From NCBI GenBank assembly GCA_903838675.1, contig CAILZI010000027.1, positions 1 through 64,000 on the forward strand: 64,000 bases of DNA, read 5' to 3'. Within the stretch, counting starts at the first letter, position 1. The number at the start of each line of letters is the position of its first letter. A model generated the notes under the pieces. It saw only the letters and a program-made list of their open reading frames with translations, did no database searches and was not told where the DNA came from. Positions 8,560 to 16,168 of this stretch are shown piece by piece. The position numbers were made by a program, and so were the translations under genes. The stretch comes from an uncultured Verrucomicrobiota bacterium (GTDB lineage Bacteria; Verrucomicrobiota; Verrucomicrobiia; Verrucomicrobiales; Verrucomicrobiaceae).

Positions 8560-9831
8560 ATGAGCAATATGATTCCCCAAGTGTATGATACGCCGATTTT
8601 CCGCATGGCCTGCCAGCAGTTCGATTTGGTGGCCGACTTTTTGGAGATTCCCGAAAGTTCCCGTGACCGTCTGAAGATGCCCAAGCGCGCTGTGACCGTG
8701 GCGATGCCCGTGCGACGGGATGACGGCACTACCACCGTATTCATGGGCTACCGCGTGCAGCATCACCTCACACTTGGGCCCACGAAGGGCGGTGTGCGCT
8801 TTCATCCGGATGTGACGCTTGGTGAAGTGGGTGCTCTTGCCATGTGGATGAGCTGGAAGTGCGCACTCACCGGTCTGCCGTATGGAGGTGCCAAAGGCGG
8901 CGTGACCTGTGATCCGCGGGCGCTTTCGCTCAATGAACTGGAGCGCGTGACGCGGCGCTACACGCAGGAGCTGATTCCGTTCATCGGCCCGCAGATCGAC
9001 ATCCCTGCGCCCGACATGGGCACCAATGAGCAGACCATGGCCTGGATGATGGACACCTACTCGCTGCAAAGCGGCCACTGCGTGCCGGCGGTGGTGACGG
9101 GCAAACCTGTAAGTCTCGGCGGATCGCTTGGTCGCCGTGAGTCGACCGGTCGAGGCGTGGCTTATTTGATTTCACGTGCCATGGACACCGTGGGCATCAC
9201 GGCACAGGGCGCAACAGCGGTGGTGCAGGGCTACGGCAACGTGGGTGCTGTGGCGGCAGCGTCGCTGTCCCGCATGGGGCTCAAGGTGATCGCTGTGAGT
9301 GATGCGTTTGGCGGTTTGTACAACGCCAACGGCATTGATCTGGTTAAGCTGGACGAGCACGTGGCCAAAACAAGGAGCATCGTCGGGTTTGATGGTGCAG
9401 ACGCGATCACCAACGAGCAGCTGCTGGTCACCCCCTGCGATGTGCTGGTTCCCGCTGCGATGGAGCGTCAGATTACGGGCGACAATGCGGCGAAAATCCA
9501 GTGCCGCATCCTCGCCGAAGGTGCGAACGGGCCGACCACGCCTGAGGCGGATGCGATCATCGCCCAGAGGCCTGAGATTTTTGTGATCCCCGACATCCTT
9601 TGCAACGCAGGCGGCGTCATCGTTTCCTACTTCGAATGGGTTCAGGATTTGCAAAGCTTCTTCTGGGATGAGGGCGAAGTGATGAGCAAGCTCTACCGCA
9701 TTCTTGAGCAGGCCTTTGTACAGGCCCTCACTTTCAGCCGCAAACGCAATGTGAGCATGCGCTTTGCCGCCCTGAGCCTGGGCATCCAGAGGGTGCATGA
9801 AGCGAAGCTGATGCGCGGGCTGTTCCCGTGA
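8560..9831 (+). CDS. gdhA: Glu/Leu/Phe/Val dehydrogenase (glutamate dehydrogenase family)
   Basis: From the ATG at 8560 this encodes 423 residues. Seen: TKGGVRFHP (75-83), WMSWKCALTGLPYGGAKGGV with catalytic K112, PAPDMGT with D152, and the dinucleotide-binding GYGNVG (224-229) of the Rossmann domain. It interconverts glutamate and 2-oxoglutarate plus ammonia. Length and motifs fit hexameric GDH better than Leu/Phe dehydrogenases. The frame is open up to 8500, but the upstream residues are not family-like. It is divergent from deoC. Confidence 0.92.
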   Translation: MSNMIPQVYDTPIFRMACQQFDLVADFLEIPESSRDRLKMPKRAVTVAMPVRRDDGTTTVFMGYRVQHHLTLGPTKGGVRFHPDVTLGEVGALAMWMSWKCALTGLPYGGAKGGVTCDPRALSLNELERVTRRYTQELIPFIGPQIDIPAPDMGTNEQTMAWMMDTYSLQSGHCVPAVVTGKPVSLGGSLGRRESTGRGVAYLISRAMDTVGITAQGATAVVQGYGNVGAVAAASLSRMGLKVIAVSDAFGGLYNANGIDLVKLDEHVAKTRSIVGFDGADAITNEQLLVTPCDVLVPAAMERQITGDNAAKIQCRILAEGANGPTTPEADAIIAQRPEIFVIPDILCNAGGVIVSYFEWVQDLQSFFWDEGEVMSKLYRILEQAFVQALTFSRKRNVSMRFAALSLGIQRVHEAKLMRGLFP

Positions 9832-9837
9832 TAGGCG

Positions 9838-9885
9838 GCAGGCTGCCAGCCTGCGGTTCCGGAAGTCTGAACGGGCTGGCAGCCC
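9838..9885. terminator. Double palindrome between convergent genes (candidate bidirectional terminator)
   Basis: GCAGGCTGCCAGCCTGC (9838-9854) and GGGCTGGCAGCCC (9873-9885) are two GC-rich hairpins that share the GGCTGCCAGCC core in inverted orientation. They sit in the 64-bp gap between convergent gdhA and dinG. GGCTGGCAGCC-type elements recur between genes in Verrucomicrobia and Planctomycetes. There is no long T-tract, though TTTTAC follows on the plus strand. Confidence 0.5.
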
Positions 9886-9895
9886 GTCTCACGTT

Positions 9896-11911
9896 TTACT
9901 GCATGATCTCTGTCGGGCATTCCGGCAGGGATGACAGGAAGGCGCGGCCGTAGGGTTTGGTGAGGATGCGGTTGTCGAGGATGGCGCAGATGCCTTTGTC
10001 GGTGGCGGTGCGGATGAGACGGCCGACGCCCTGGCGGAGTTTGAGGATGGCCTCGGGCACGCTGTATTCGGTGAAGGCGTTGAGGCCCTGCTCTTCGAGA
10101 TGCTCGATACGTGAGGCGGTGAGTGGATGATCGGGCACCGCAAAGGGGAGGCGGGTGATGATGACGTTGCTCAAGGCTTCGCCGGGCACATCGACGCCGG
10201 TCCAGAAGCTGTCGGTGCCGCAGAGCACGCTGTGGGTGTCGTTCTTGAACTCGGCGAGCATCTGATGGCGTGGCATGCCGCGCCCCTGCACGAGCAGCCG
10301 CCAGCCGCGCCTTTCGCAGTGGGCTTCGAGGTTGTCGGCCAGCGAGGTCATCTGGCTGTAGCTGGTGAAGAGGATGAAGGCGCGGCCGCTGCTGAGGTCG
10401 ATGAAATGGGTGATCCAGTGCTCCAACCGGTCGAGGTAGCCCGGTTCCGAGGGCTGCGGCATCTTTTTGAGCAGATAGAGCTTCATCTGCTTTTTGAAAT
10501 CGAAGGGGCTTTCGATGCAGGCTGCACGAGCATCTTCGGCACCGACGCGATTGCGGAAATAGTTCAGCTCCGTGTCGTCGCCGATGCCGAGCGTGGCGCT
10601 GGTGAAGACGCAGGCTTTGTGGCTGGCGAAAAAGATCTGACGCAGACGCGGCGCGACATCGACGGGCGCGGTGTGGAAGGAGACGATGCGGTTGTCGGTG
10701 TTGGTGCGCTCGATCCAATGGACGTGATCTTCGTTTTCCTGATCGAGGAAGGCTTTGATGCCGACACGAATGGCGGTGAGGCGTTTGGAAAGATCGAGAA
10801 GTTCGAGCTTGGTGCCCTCGCGATCGACGGCATCGCCGGCTTTTTGAGCGCGGAGAGAGAGACGCTGCAGAGGCAGGCTGAGGGTGTCTTCAATGAGGCC
10901 CGCTTCACGCACGCGGAACTCGCGGCCCATGGCGTTGAATTTGCACGCGGCCTCGGCGGCGCGGAAAAAGGTGTCCACGCTTTCGAGTGTCTGCAGGACC
11001 TCGCGCACGCCGTCTTTGTCGCCCACGAGCTGGAAGAAGCCTTTGCGGCTCTTCGGGTTGTGCAGGCGGCCGAGTTCGAATTTGATGTTCGATTCACTGA
11101 TGTGGAGGCCGAAGGCGCGTGCGGCCACGTTCTCGATGGTGTGGGCCTCATCAAGGATGACGAAGTCACGCGGGAAGAGAAAGTTGCAGTCTTCGGTGCT
11201 GGTTTCATCGGCGGAGGCCAGCAGTGTGAAGAAAAGCGTGTGATTGAGCACCACGACGTCCGCCTGCTCCATGCGGCGGCGCACATCCTGATACCAGCAG
11301 CGGCTGCCGGGCGGGCAGCGGCGCGGTGTGCAGGCATGCGGCTCGCTGCACACCAGCGACCACACGCGTGCGCTGGGCGTGAAGTCGAGATCGCTCAGCG
11401 TGCCGTCCTCGGTTTCGGCCACCCAGTCGAGCAGGAGCTTCAACTCGGAGGCTTCGGAGGTGGAGAAGAGATCGCCAGACTCATTGAGGGCGCGCTTGAG
11501 GCGAGTGGGGCAGATGTAGTTGCCACGGCCTTTGAGAATCTCCGCATGGAAATCGCCGATGAGCTGTTTGACGATGGGAATGTCCTTCGTGATGAGCTGC
11601 TCCTGCAAATTGATCGTGTGGGTGCAGATGATGGCCTTGCGCTTCTGCTCCAGCGCAAAGGTGACGGCGGGAACGAGGTAGGCGAGAGACTTGCCGACGC
11701 CCGTCGCGGCTTCGCAGACGAGGGCCTGGTTGCCGTCCAGCGCCGCACCGACCAGCTCCGCCATGCGCTGCTGCTGCGGGCGGTATTCGAACTGGGGCGA
11801 CTCGGCCATCTTGCCCTCGTTGGAGAAGGCGTAATGCATGCGCGGCGCCAGAGGCGGCCGCGAGATGCGGCCTGTCATTCCTTCTTCGTGATCTTCGGCG
11901 ACGTGAAACAT
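9896..11911 (-). CDS. DinG/XPD-type ATP-dependent DNA helicase
   Basis: A 671-residue superfamily 2 helicase: Walker A AATGVGKS (68-75), Walker B VILDEAH (251-257), and cysteines C134, C188, C194, C199 and C205 that fit the 4Fe-4S domain of DinG/XPD helicases. C-terminal motifs FILFTSYSQM, DSFWTGVDVPGE and RQGVGRLIRTATDKG are motifs IV-VI. A 5'-3' helicase acting on forked or R-loop DNA is expected. In E. coli dinG is SOS-induced, but I see no LexA box upstream here. It lies 60 bp downstream of apbE on the same strand. Start alternatives exist at internal Met11 and Met25. Confidence 0.9.
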   Translation of the reverse strand: MFHVAEDHEEGMTGRISRPPLAPRMHYAFSNEGKMAESPQFEYRPQQQRMAELVGAALDGNQALVCEAATGVGKSLAYLVPAVTFALEQKRKAIICTHTINLQEQLITKDIPIVKQLIGDFHAEILKGRGNYICPTRLKRALNESGDLFSTSEASELKLLLDWVAETEDGTLSDLDFTPSARVWSLVCSEPHACTPRRCPPGSRCWYQDVRRRMEQADVVVLNHTLFFTLLASADETSTEDCNFLFPRDFVILDEAHTIENVAARAFGLHISESNIKFELGRLHNPKSRKGFFQLVGDKDGVREVLQTLESVDTFFRAAEAACKFNAMGREFRVREAGLIEDTLSLPLQRLSLRAQKAGDAVDREGTKLELLDLSKRLTAIRVGIKAFLDQENEDHVHWIERTNTDNRIVSFHTAPVDVAPRLRQIFFASHKACVFTSATLGIGDDTELNYFRNRVGAEDARAACIESPFDFKKQMKLYLLKKMPQPSEPGYLDRLEHWITHFIDLSSGRAFILFTSYSQMTSLADNLEAHCERRGWRLLVQGRGMPRHQMLAEFKNDTHSVLCGTDSFWTGVDVPGEALSNVIITRLPFAVPDHPLTASRIEHLEEQGLNAFTEYSVPEAILKLRQGVGRLIRTATDKGICAILDNRILTKPYGRAFLSSLPECPTEIMQ

Positions 11912-11971
11912 GCGGGGGTGGTGATAGCAGAGAGCGGAGCCTTCAGGGCAACGTGGTTTTTGAGCAAGGGG

Positions 11972-12889
11972 TCATTTTTCGCGCTCGAACCACACGACGC
12001 GAAGGCCGAGTTTCTCTGCCAGCCGACGACCTGCGTCAGGGCCCAGGATTAGAAGGGCTGTGTCGAAGCCATCGGCCTGAGCTGCGCTGGAGTGAATGAC
12101 GCTGACGGAGGCGAGAGCGTGCTCGATGGGGCGGCCGGAGCGCGGGTCGAGGACATGAGCGTATTCTTTGCCTGCCACGGAGAAGTGCTGGCGATAGACG
12201 CCGCTGGTGGTGATGGCTTGATCTTTGATCAGCAGTGTCTGCGCAGACTCTCCCGGAGGTGCCGCAGGGGTCTGGATGCCGACACGCCATTCGCCACGGG
12301 TGAGAACTTCGCCGCCGATTTCGAGGAGAAAATGGGTGAGGCCGCTTGATTCCAGATGTTGCGCGAGGTGATCCAAAGCCCAGCCTTCGGCGACGGCGCT
12401 GACATTGATGCGCAGGCCGGGGAGAGGTTTGCGGAGGGCAGGGGGATCGTGGCGTGTTTGAAGATGCTGCCAGCCGCATAGGGCTTTGGCGTCGGCGATC
12501 TCGGCATCGGTGGGCGTCGTATCGCGCCTGCCCGTGGCCCCGAAACCCCAGAGATCGATCAGCGGAGCGATGGTGATGTCGAGCGCATGATCGGTGTCAG
12601 CGCCGATTTGCTGAGCGAGGCCAACGACTTCGACGAGTTCAGCCGGGACGGCGATCCAGTCCGTGCTGGTGGAGGCATTGAACCGTGAAATGGCGGAGTC
12701 GGGCCGCCAGTGACTGAGGATGGCTTCCCAGGCATCGAGCTGCTGCTGGAGGTCGTTTTGATGGATCGATCTGGCTTGAGCATCCATGCGCAGGCTCCAG
12801 GTGGTGCCCATGGTTCGGCCGCCGAGAATGACCGGCTGGTCATCACGAGAGCAGCTACTGAGAAGCAGGAGCAAAAGGGCAAAACGCAT
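11972..12889 (-). CDS. apbE: ApbE family FAD:protein FMN transferase (lipoprotein)
   Basis: A 305-residue protein with a lipoprotein signal (MRFALLLLLLSSC, lipid-modified C13). ApbE features include GGRTMGTTWSLRM near the N-terminus, LRINVSAVAEGWALDHLA, GGEVLTRGEWRVGIQ, HVLDPRSGRPIEH and the Mg-binding DGFDTALLILG. The enzyme covalently attaches FMN to Thr residues of partners such as NqrB/C or RnfG/D in the periplasm. No target gene is visible nearby. It is divergent from the acid phosphatase gene. Confidence 0.93.
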   Translation of the reverse strand: MRFALLLLLLSSCSRDDQPVILGGRTMGTTWSLRMDAQARSIHQNDLQQQLDAWEAILSHWRPDSAISRFNASTSTDWIAVPAELVEVVGLAQQIGADTDHALDITIAPLIDLWGFGATGRRDTTPTDAEIADAKALCGWQHLQTRHDPPALRKPLPGLRINVSAVAEGWALDHLAQHLESSGLTHFLLEIGGEVLTRGEWRVGIQTPAAPPGESAQTLLIKDQAITTSGVYRQHFSVAGKEYAHVLDPRSGRPIEHALASVSVIHSSAAQADGFDTALLILGPDAGRRLAEKLGLRVVWFEREK

Positions 12890-12931
12890 GGCTGAGAGAA
12901 AGTGGCGAGGCCTGCCGTTTCAGCCAGCACG

Positions 12932-13939
12932 ATGAATTCTGCTCCCCTCTCCCGCCGCCGTGCCATTCAAACGCTTTTTTGTTCTTCGGCTGCTCTAGCT
13001 TTGAATGTACGGCCGGACCGGGCTGCTGCTGAGATTGCCAAGGAGGGGCTGCACCTGCTCATGATTGGTGACTTTGGGACTGGCGGGGTGGACCAGATCA
13101 AGGTGGCGGGAGCCATGCAGAAGTTCGTGACAGAAAGTGGCGTGAAGCCAGACGGGCTGCTGATGCTGGGAGATAATTTTTACGGTGGCGTGCCAGAAGG
13201 ATTCAAGGTGGAATCTCCGCGCTGGCAGAAGGACATCGAGATGATGTATCCGGCGAGCATCTTTCCGGGGCCCATGTGGAGTGTGCTGGGAAATCACGAC
13301 TACCATGACAATGCGGGCGGTGAGAAGGTGCAGATGGAGTACTCGGCTCAGCCTGGAGTGCGCTGGAAGATGCCTGCGAAATGGTATCGTTTTGATCTGG
13401 GACCCACGGGCAAGCCGCTGGCGACCTTCATCTGCCTGGACACCAATTTCCCGGCCGTTTCGGGCGGAGTGGACAAGCTGACGAAGAAGCCGAAAAATTC
13501 CATGACCGCAGCGGAGGAGAAGGAGCAGCTCGCCTGGCTCAAGGCGGAACTGGCGAAGCCACGTGCACCGTTCACCATCGTGGTCGGCCACCACCCGCTT
13601 TACTCCAACGGCGATCATGGCGACACGAAGCAACTGATCGCGCAGTGGGAGCCGCTGTTTCAGCAGCACCACGTTCATGCGTATCTTTGCGGTCACGACC
13701 ATGATCTCCAACATCTGGAGATGAAGGGGCTTTTCACGACGCATTTGCTGTCAGGCGGCGGCGGCGCAAGGACGCGCAAACTCGATGGCAAGCACGAGGT
13801 GCCGTTTGGCAGAGACGTGAATGGCTTCACACATCTGCAGATCACAGCGGAGGCGCTGACTTTCACGCATCACTCGGCGGATGGTGGAGCCCTGCACACT
13901 GTGACGAAGCTGCCGGACGGGAGCTTCAAAATCGGCTGA
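12932..13939 (+). CDS. Exported purple acid phosphatase-like metallophosphoesterase
   Basis: From ATG 12932 this is 335 residues with a twin-arginine-like signal (LSRRRAIQTLF). All five metallophosphoesterase blocks are present: GDFG (46-49), GDNFY (80-84), GNHD (120-123), GHHPLYS (219-225) and GHDHDLQ (254-260). Block order and spacing resemble tartrate-resistant (type 5) acid phosphatases with a di-iron centre. It probably releases phosphate from organic esters outside the cytoplasm. The frame is open from 12902, but the signal peptide supports 12932. It abuts the next gene's stop codon tail to tail with no gap. Confidence 0.88.
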   Translation: MNSAPLSRRRAIQTLFCSSAALALNVRPDRAAAEIAKEGLHLLMIGDFGTGGVDQIKVAGAMQKFVTESGVKPDGLLMLGDNFYGGVPEGFKVESPRWQKDIEMMYPASIFPGPMWSVLGNHDYHDNAGGEKVQMEYSAQPGVRWKMPAKWYRFDLGPTGKPLATFICLDTNFPAVSGGVDKLTKKPKNSMTAAEEKEQLAWLKAELAKPRAPFTIVVGHHPLYSNGDHGDTKQLIAQWEPLFQQHHVHAYLCGHDHDLQHLEMKGLFTTHLLSGGGGARTRKLDGKHEVPFGRDVNGFTHLQITAEALTFTHHSADGGALHTVTKLPDGSFKIG

Positions 13940-14404
13940 TCACTTGTAGCCGGTGACCATCGCGCAGGGCACTGTCTTGAGCTTGCCTTTCTCCGTCTGG
14001 TGAATGGCGACCATGTACATGCCGGTTTTCTTGGGCTTGTAGAAGAGCACAAAGCCCCAACCGTCGAGCACAGGCAGGATGTCACCGGAAGGTTTGCCTT
14101 CGAGGTCGAGCACAGCACCGGTGATGTGGACTCCGGACTGTTTCGGCACCGCGATGCAGAAACAGTATTCGTTGCCCTTGAAAAGTTGCATGCGGGTGGC
14201 TTTGCCGAGCTTTGATTCAAGCGAGTAGGTCCTGACTTCGGCGCGGATGTTGTAACCCTCCGCCTCCTGATCATAGGCCAGGGCGCTGGCTGCTTTCTCG
14301 GCGTCTTCATTATCACCCGCATGGAGCCAGGCCACAGGGGCCAGCAGCATCAGGATGCAAAGTGCAAGGAAAGCGAAGGGGGATGGGGCGGCTGGGGTGC
14401 GCAT
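13940..14404 (-). CDS. Exported hypothetical protein
   Basis: From ATG 14404 this is 154 residues, with a signal peptide (RTPAAPSPFAFLALCILMLL then PVAWLHAG). The mature part contains EVRTYSLESKLGKATRMQLF and GMYMVAIHQTEKGKLKTVP, with a beta-rich look. I do not recognise the family. It may be a small periplasmic beta-sandwich. It is convergent with the acid phosphatase with no spacer and divergent from the FHA gene at 14541. Confidence 0.65.
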   Translation of the reverse strand: MRTPAAPSPFAFLALCILMLLAPVAWLHAGDNEDAEKAASALAYDQEAEGYNIRAEVRTYSLESKLGKATRMQLFKGNEYCFCIAVPKQSGVHITGAVLDLEGKPSGDILPVLDGWGFVLFYKPKKTGMYMVAIHQTEKGKLKTVPCAMVTGYK

Positions 14405-14540
14405 GACACAAAAGGCTGAGAAATTCACTCTCACATGCGAACATAGCCGTTGCATCAGGAAAATCCCAAGTTTCTGTTCCGCCGTTCGTGCCTTTTCTGG
14501 TTTTACGAATATTTACCCCCCTTTAATCCCCCACTTATTC

Positions 14541-15188
14541 ATGGCCTCTGTAGTCTTTTACATGGAGGACGGCACTACGCTCGTTCACAAGCTGGAAAGT
14601 GATGTTGCCACCATTGGCAGGCATCCTGACAACAATGTACTGCTTACCTGTCCATCTTCATCCGGGCGGCATGCGATCATCAAAGTGACAGACAAGGGGG
14701 TTTATGTTCAGGATCTTGGTTCCAGCAATGGTACCCGAGTGAATGGCGCTGAGATCGAGGAGGCCCTTCTCAAAGATGGGGACCGCGTGGGTTTTGGGGA
14801 TGTTCAAGCCGTGTTCTATGCTGGTGATGCTCCTTCGGTGCTGGAGGAAAAGCCACAAGGTGCGCCCCGCCTTTCCAAGTCGCTGCCGCCACCGGCTCCC
14901 AACAATGTTAGTCCATCGACTCCTGCTGCTGGGGCCAAGCCTGCGCCAGCCGGACGTGCGCTCAGTCCGGTGCGGCGTGCTTATGCCAAGCCTGCCGCAG
15001 GCAGCTATCCGGATACGACGGAAAGCGGCTGCATGACCGGGATCATTGTCACGGGCATGTTTGTCATCGCTTTTGTCGTGGGTCTGGCCATGCGCCACTC
15101 GAAGGAGATGGATGGCAACATGTTTGAAGATTTGAAGGACAAGGTTTTTGGCTCCATGCCCAAAATCAAAATCGAGCGCAAAGAGTAA
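14541..15188 (+). CDS. FHA-domain protein with C-terminal membrane anchor
   Basis: From ATG 14541 this is 215 residues. The N-terminal FHA domain (about 1-95) shows the phosphothreonine-binding residues: TIGRHPDNNV (Gly-Arg), SSSGRHA (Ser...His) and DLGSSNGTRVNG (Asn-Gly). A Pro/Ala-rich linker (about 105-155) follows, then one transmembrane helix (IIVTGMFVIAFVVGLAM). The tail is charged. The FHA domain presumably faces the cytoplasm and docks phosphorylated partners at the membrane. It lies 1 kb from the giant FHA protein, so it may share signalling partners with it. Confidence 0.85.
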   Translation: MASVVFYMEDGTTLVHKLESDVATIGRHPDNNVLLTCPSSSGRHAIIKVTDKGVYVQDLGSSNGTRVNGAEIEEALLKDGDRVGFGDVQAVFYAGDAPSVLEEKPQGAPRLSKSLPPPAPNNVSPSTPAAGAKPAPAGRALSPVRRAYAKPAAGSYPDTTESGCMTGIIVTGMFVIAFVVGLAMRHSKEMDGNMFEDLKDKVFGSMPKIKIERKE

Positions 15189-15189
15189 C

Positions 15190-15209
15190 CGGTCTCTTTA
15201 AAGAGACCG
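15190..15209. terminator. 20-bp perfect palindrome between convergent genes
   Basis: CGGTCTCTTTAAAGAGACCG is a perfect 20-bp palindrome covering the last codons of the minus-strand gene and starting just after the FHA gene's stop. In RNA either strand could fold into a hairpin, so it probably works as a bidirectional terminator or 3' end stabiliser. There is no U-tract after it. Confidence 0.5.
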
Positions 15210-16013
15210 CTTGTAGCTGTCACAGCGGTTGTGCCAGCCGGACAACCAGCGTTGTTCGTGACGCTCCGCCGGAGCGTTCGCCACCCGGCGGCTGAGCACA
15301 CGTTTGGCGGCTTCGGCGAACTCACCGGGCTGTTGCCAGACTGTTTTTGACTTTGGCATGTCTTCCAACACCTGCAGCAGCCCCCAACCCTCGCCGCGGT
15401 AACGTTCCTTTGAACTGGTCCCCTCACCTTTGAAGTTTACGTAGTCGATCAGGCAGAAGCTGCCTTCCGGAGTTTGTTTCAGTCCTTCGAATGCCGATTG
15501 CACACCGGCAGGATTCTTTGATTGTGCCAGCATCTTAGGCAGTGCAGCTTCCATACGGGCCATAATGAATTCCGTCTGCTGTCTGACGGTGCGGCTGAGC
15601 AGCGCCCGCAGTTCCTGCTGCCGATCTCCGTTCCGGTCTGCCTCAAAGGCGGCCTTGGTTGGCCATGGGCAGGCACGCTGTGCCCAAGCAGGCGTGGCAA
15701 TGCCATGCGTCGTCAGAAAAGCGAGCAGAGGTGGGAAGCTTTCTTCAAACGGACCGCTACGTCCCTGTGGGTACCAGATAAAATGCCCGATGCCCAGGGA
15801 AGCGAAATCCTCCCCCCCATTCCAACTCGTCAGCCCCGCCACGGTGCCGCCGCACTCGTTTTGCCAGATCCTCTTGCCGACACGGTCCATTTGAGCCGAG
15901 GATAAGCTCGTTCCGGCACTGCCGGTCGCTGTTGGAACCTCGGCACAACTCTCCAAACTGCTCAAAACCAGAGCCAGAAGGCCGAAAAATTTGAATAATC
16001 GCCAAGCTTTCAT
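15198..16013 (-). CDS. Exported protein of unknown family (lysozyme-like feel)
   Basis: A 271-residue protein with a signal ending in VLSSLESC, which could be a lipobox. The N-terminal core RIWQNECGGTVAGLTSWNGG and FASLGIGHFIWYP is a conserved block I have seen in uncharacterised bacterial proteins. The Glu in NECGG, followed by Trp-Asn-Gly-Gly and a GIGHF segment, is reminiscent of lysozyme or transglycosylase active-site loops, but this is a guess. The C-terminal end contains paired Trp/Cys (RWLSGWHNRCDSYKRSL). It is convergent with the small FHA gene and divergent from the giant FHA gene. Confidence 0.6.
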   Translation of the reverse strand: MKAWRLFKFFGLLALVLSSLESCAEVPTATGSAGTSLSSAQMDRVGKRIWQNECGGTVAGLTSWNGGEDFASLGIGHFIWYPQGRSGPFEESFPPLLAFLTTHGIATPAWAQRACPWPTKAAFEADRNGDRQQELRALLSRTVRQQTEFIMARMEAALPKMLAQSKNPAGVQSAFEGLKQTPEGSFCLIDYVNFKGEGTSSKERYRGEGWGLLQVLEDMPKSKTVWQQPGEFAEAAKRVLSRRVANAPAERHEQRWLSGWHNRCDSYKRSL

Positions 16014-16168
16014 ATTTTAGAAATCTTAAATGATGCTGTGCAATCGAAGTGGTTTTTGTAACAATAGCTTCTTCCCCCATCTTCACTATCGACTGATTTC
16101 ATTAAGTTTGATTCACTGATTTTCCACCCTTATTCTTTTGACCCTTTAGTCTTTTCTGCGCGTCCGGC
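16014..16168 (+). promoter_or_regulatory. AT-rich promoter region of the FHA/Hsp70 operon
   Basis: This 155-bp AT-rich gap separates divergent genes and should contain the promoter for the three-gene chaperone operon. No operator palindrome was found, and no strong Shine-Dalgarno precedes the ATG at 16169. Confidence 0.4.

Noticed and set aside
11900..11990. LexA box before the DinG-like gene
   Set aside because: I searched the region upstream of 11911 and found no TGTTC-N4-GAACA match.
10127..12052. Long open frame (641 codons) on the plus strand
   Set aside because: It is antisense to the DinG-like helicase with intact helicase and Fe-S motifs; composition is a mirror of that gene.
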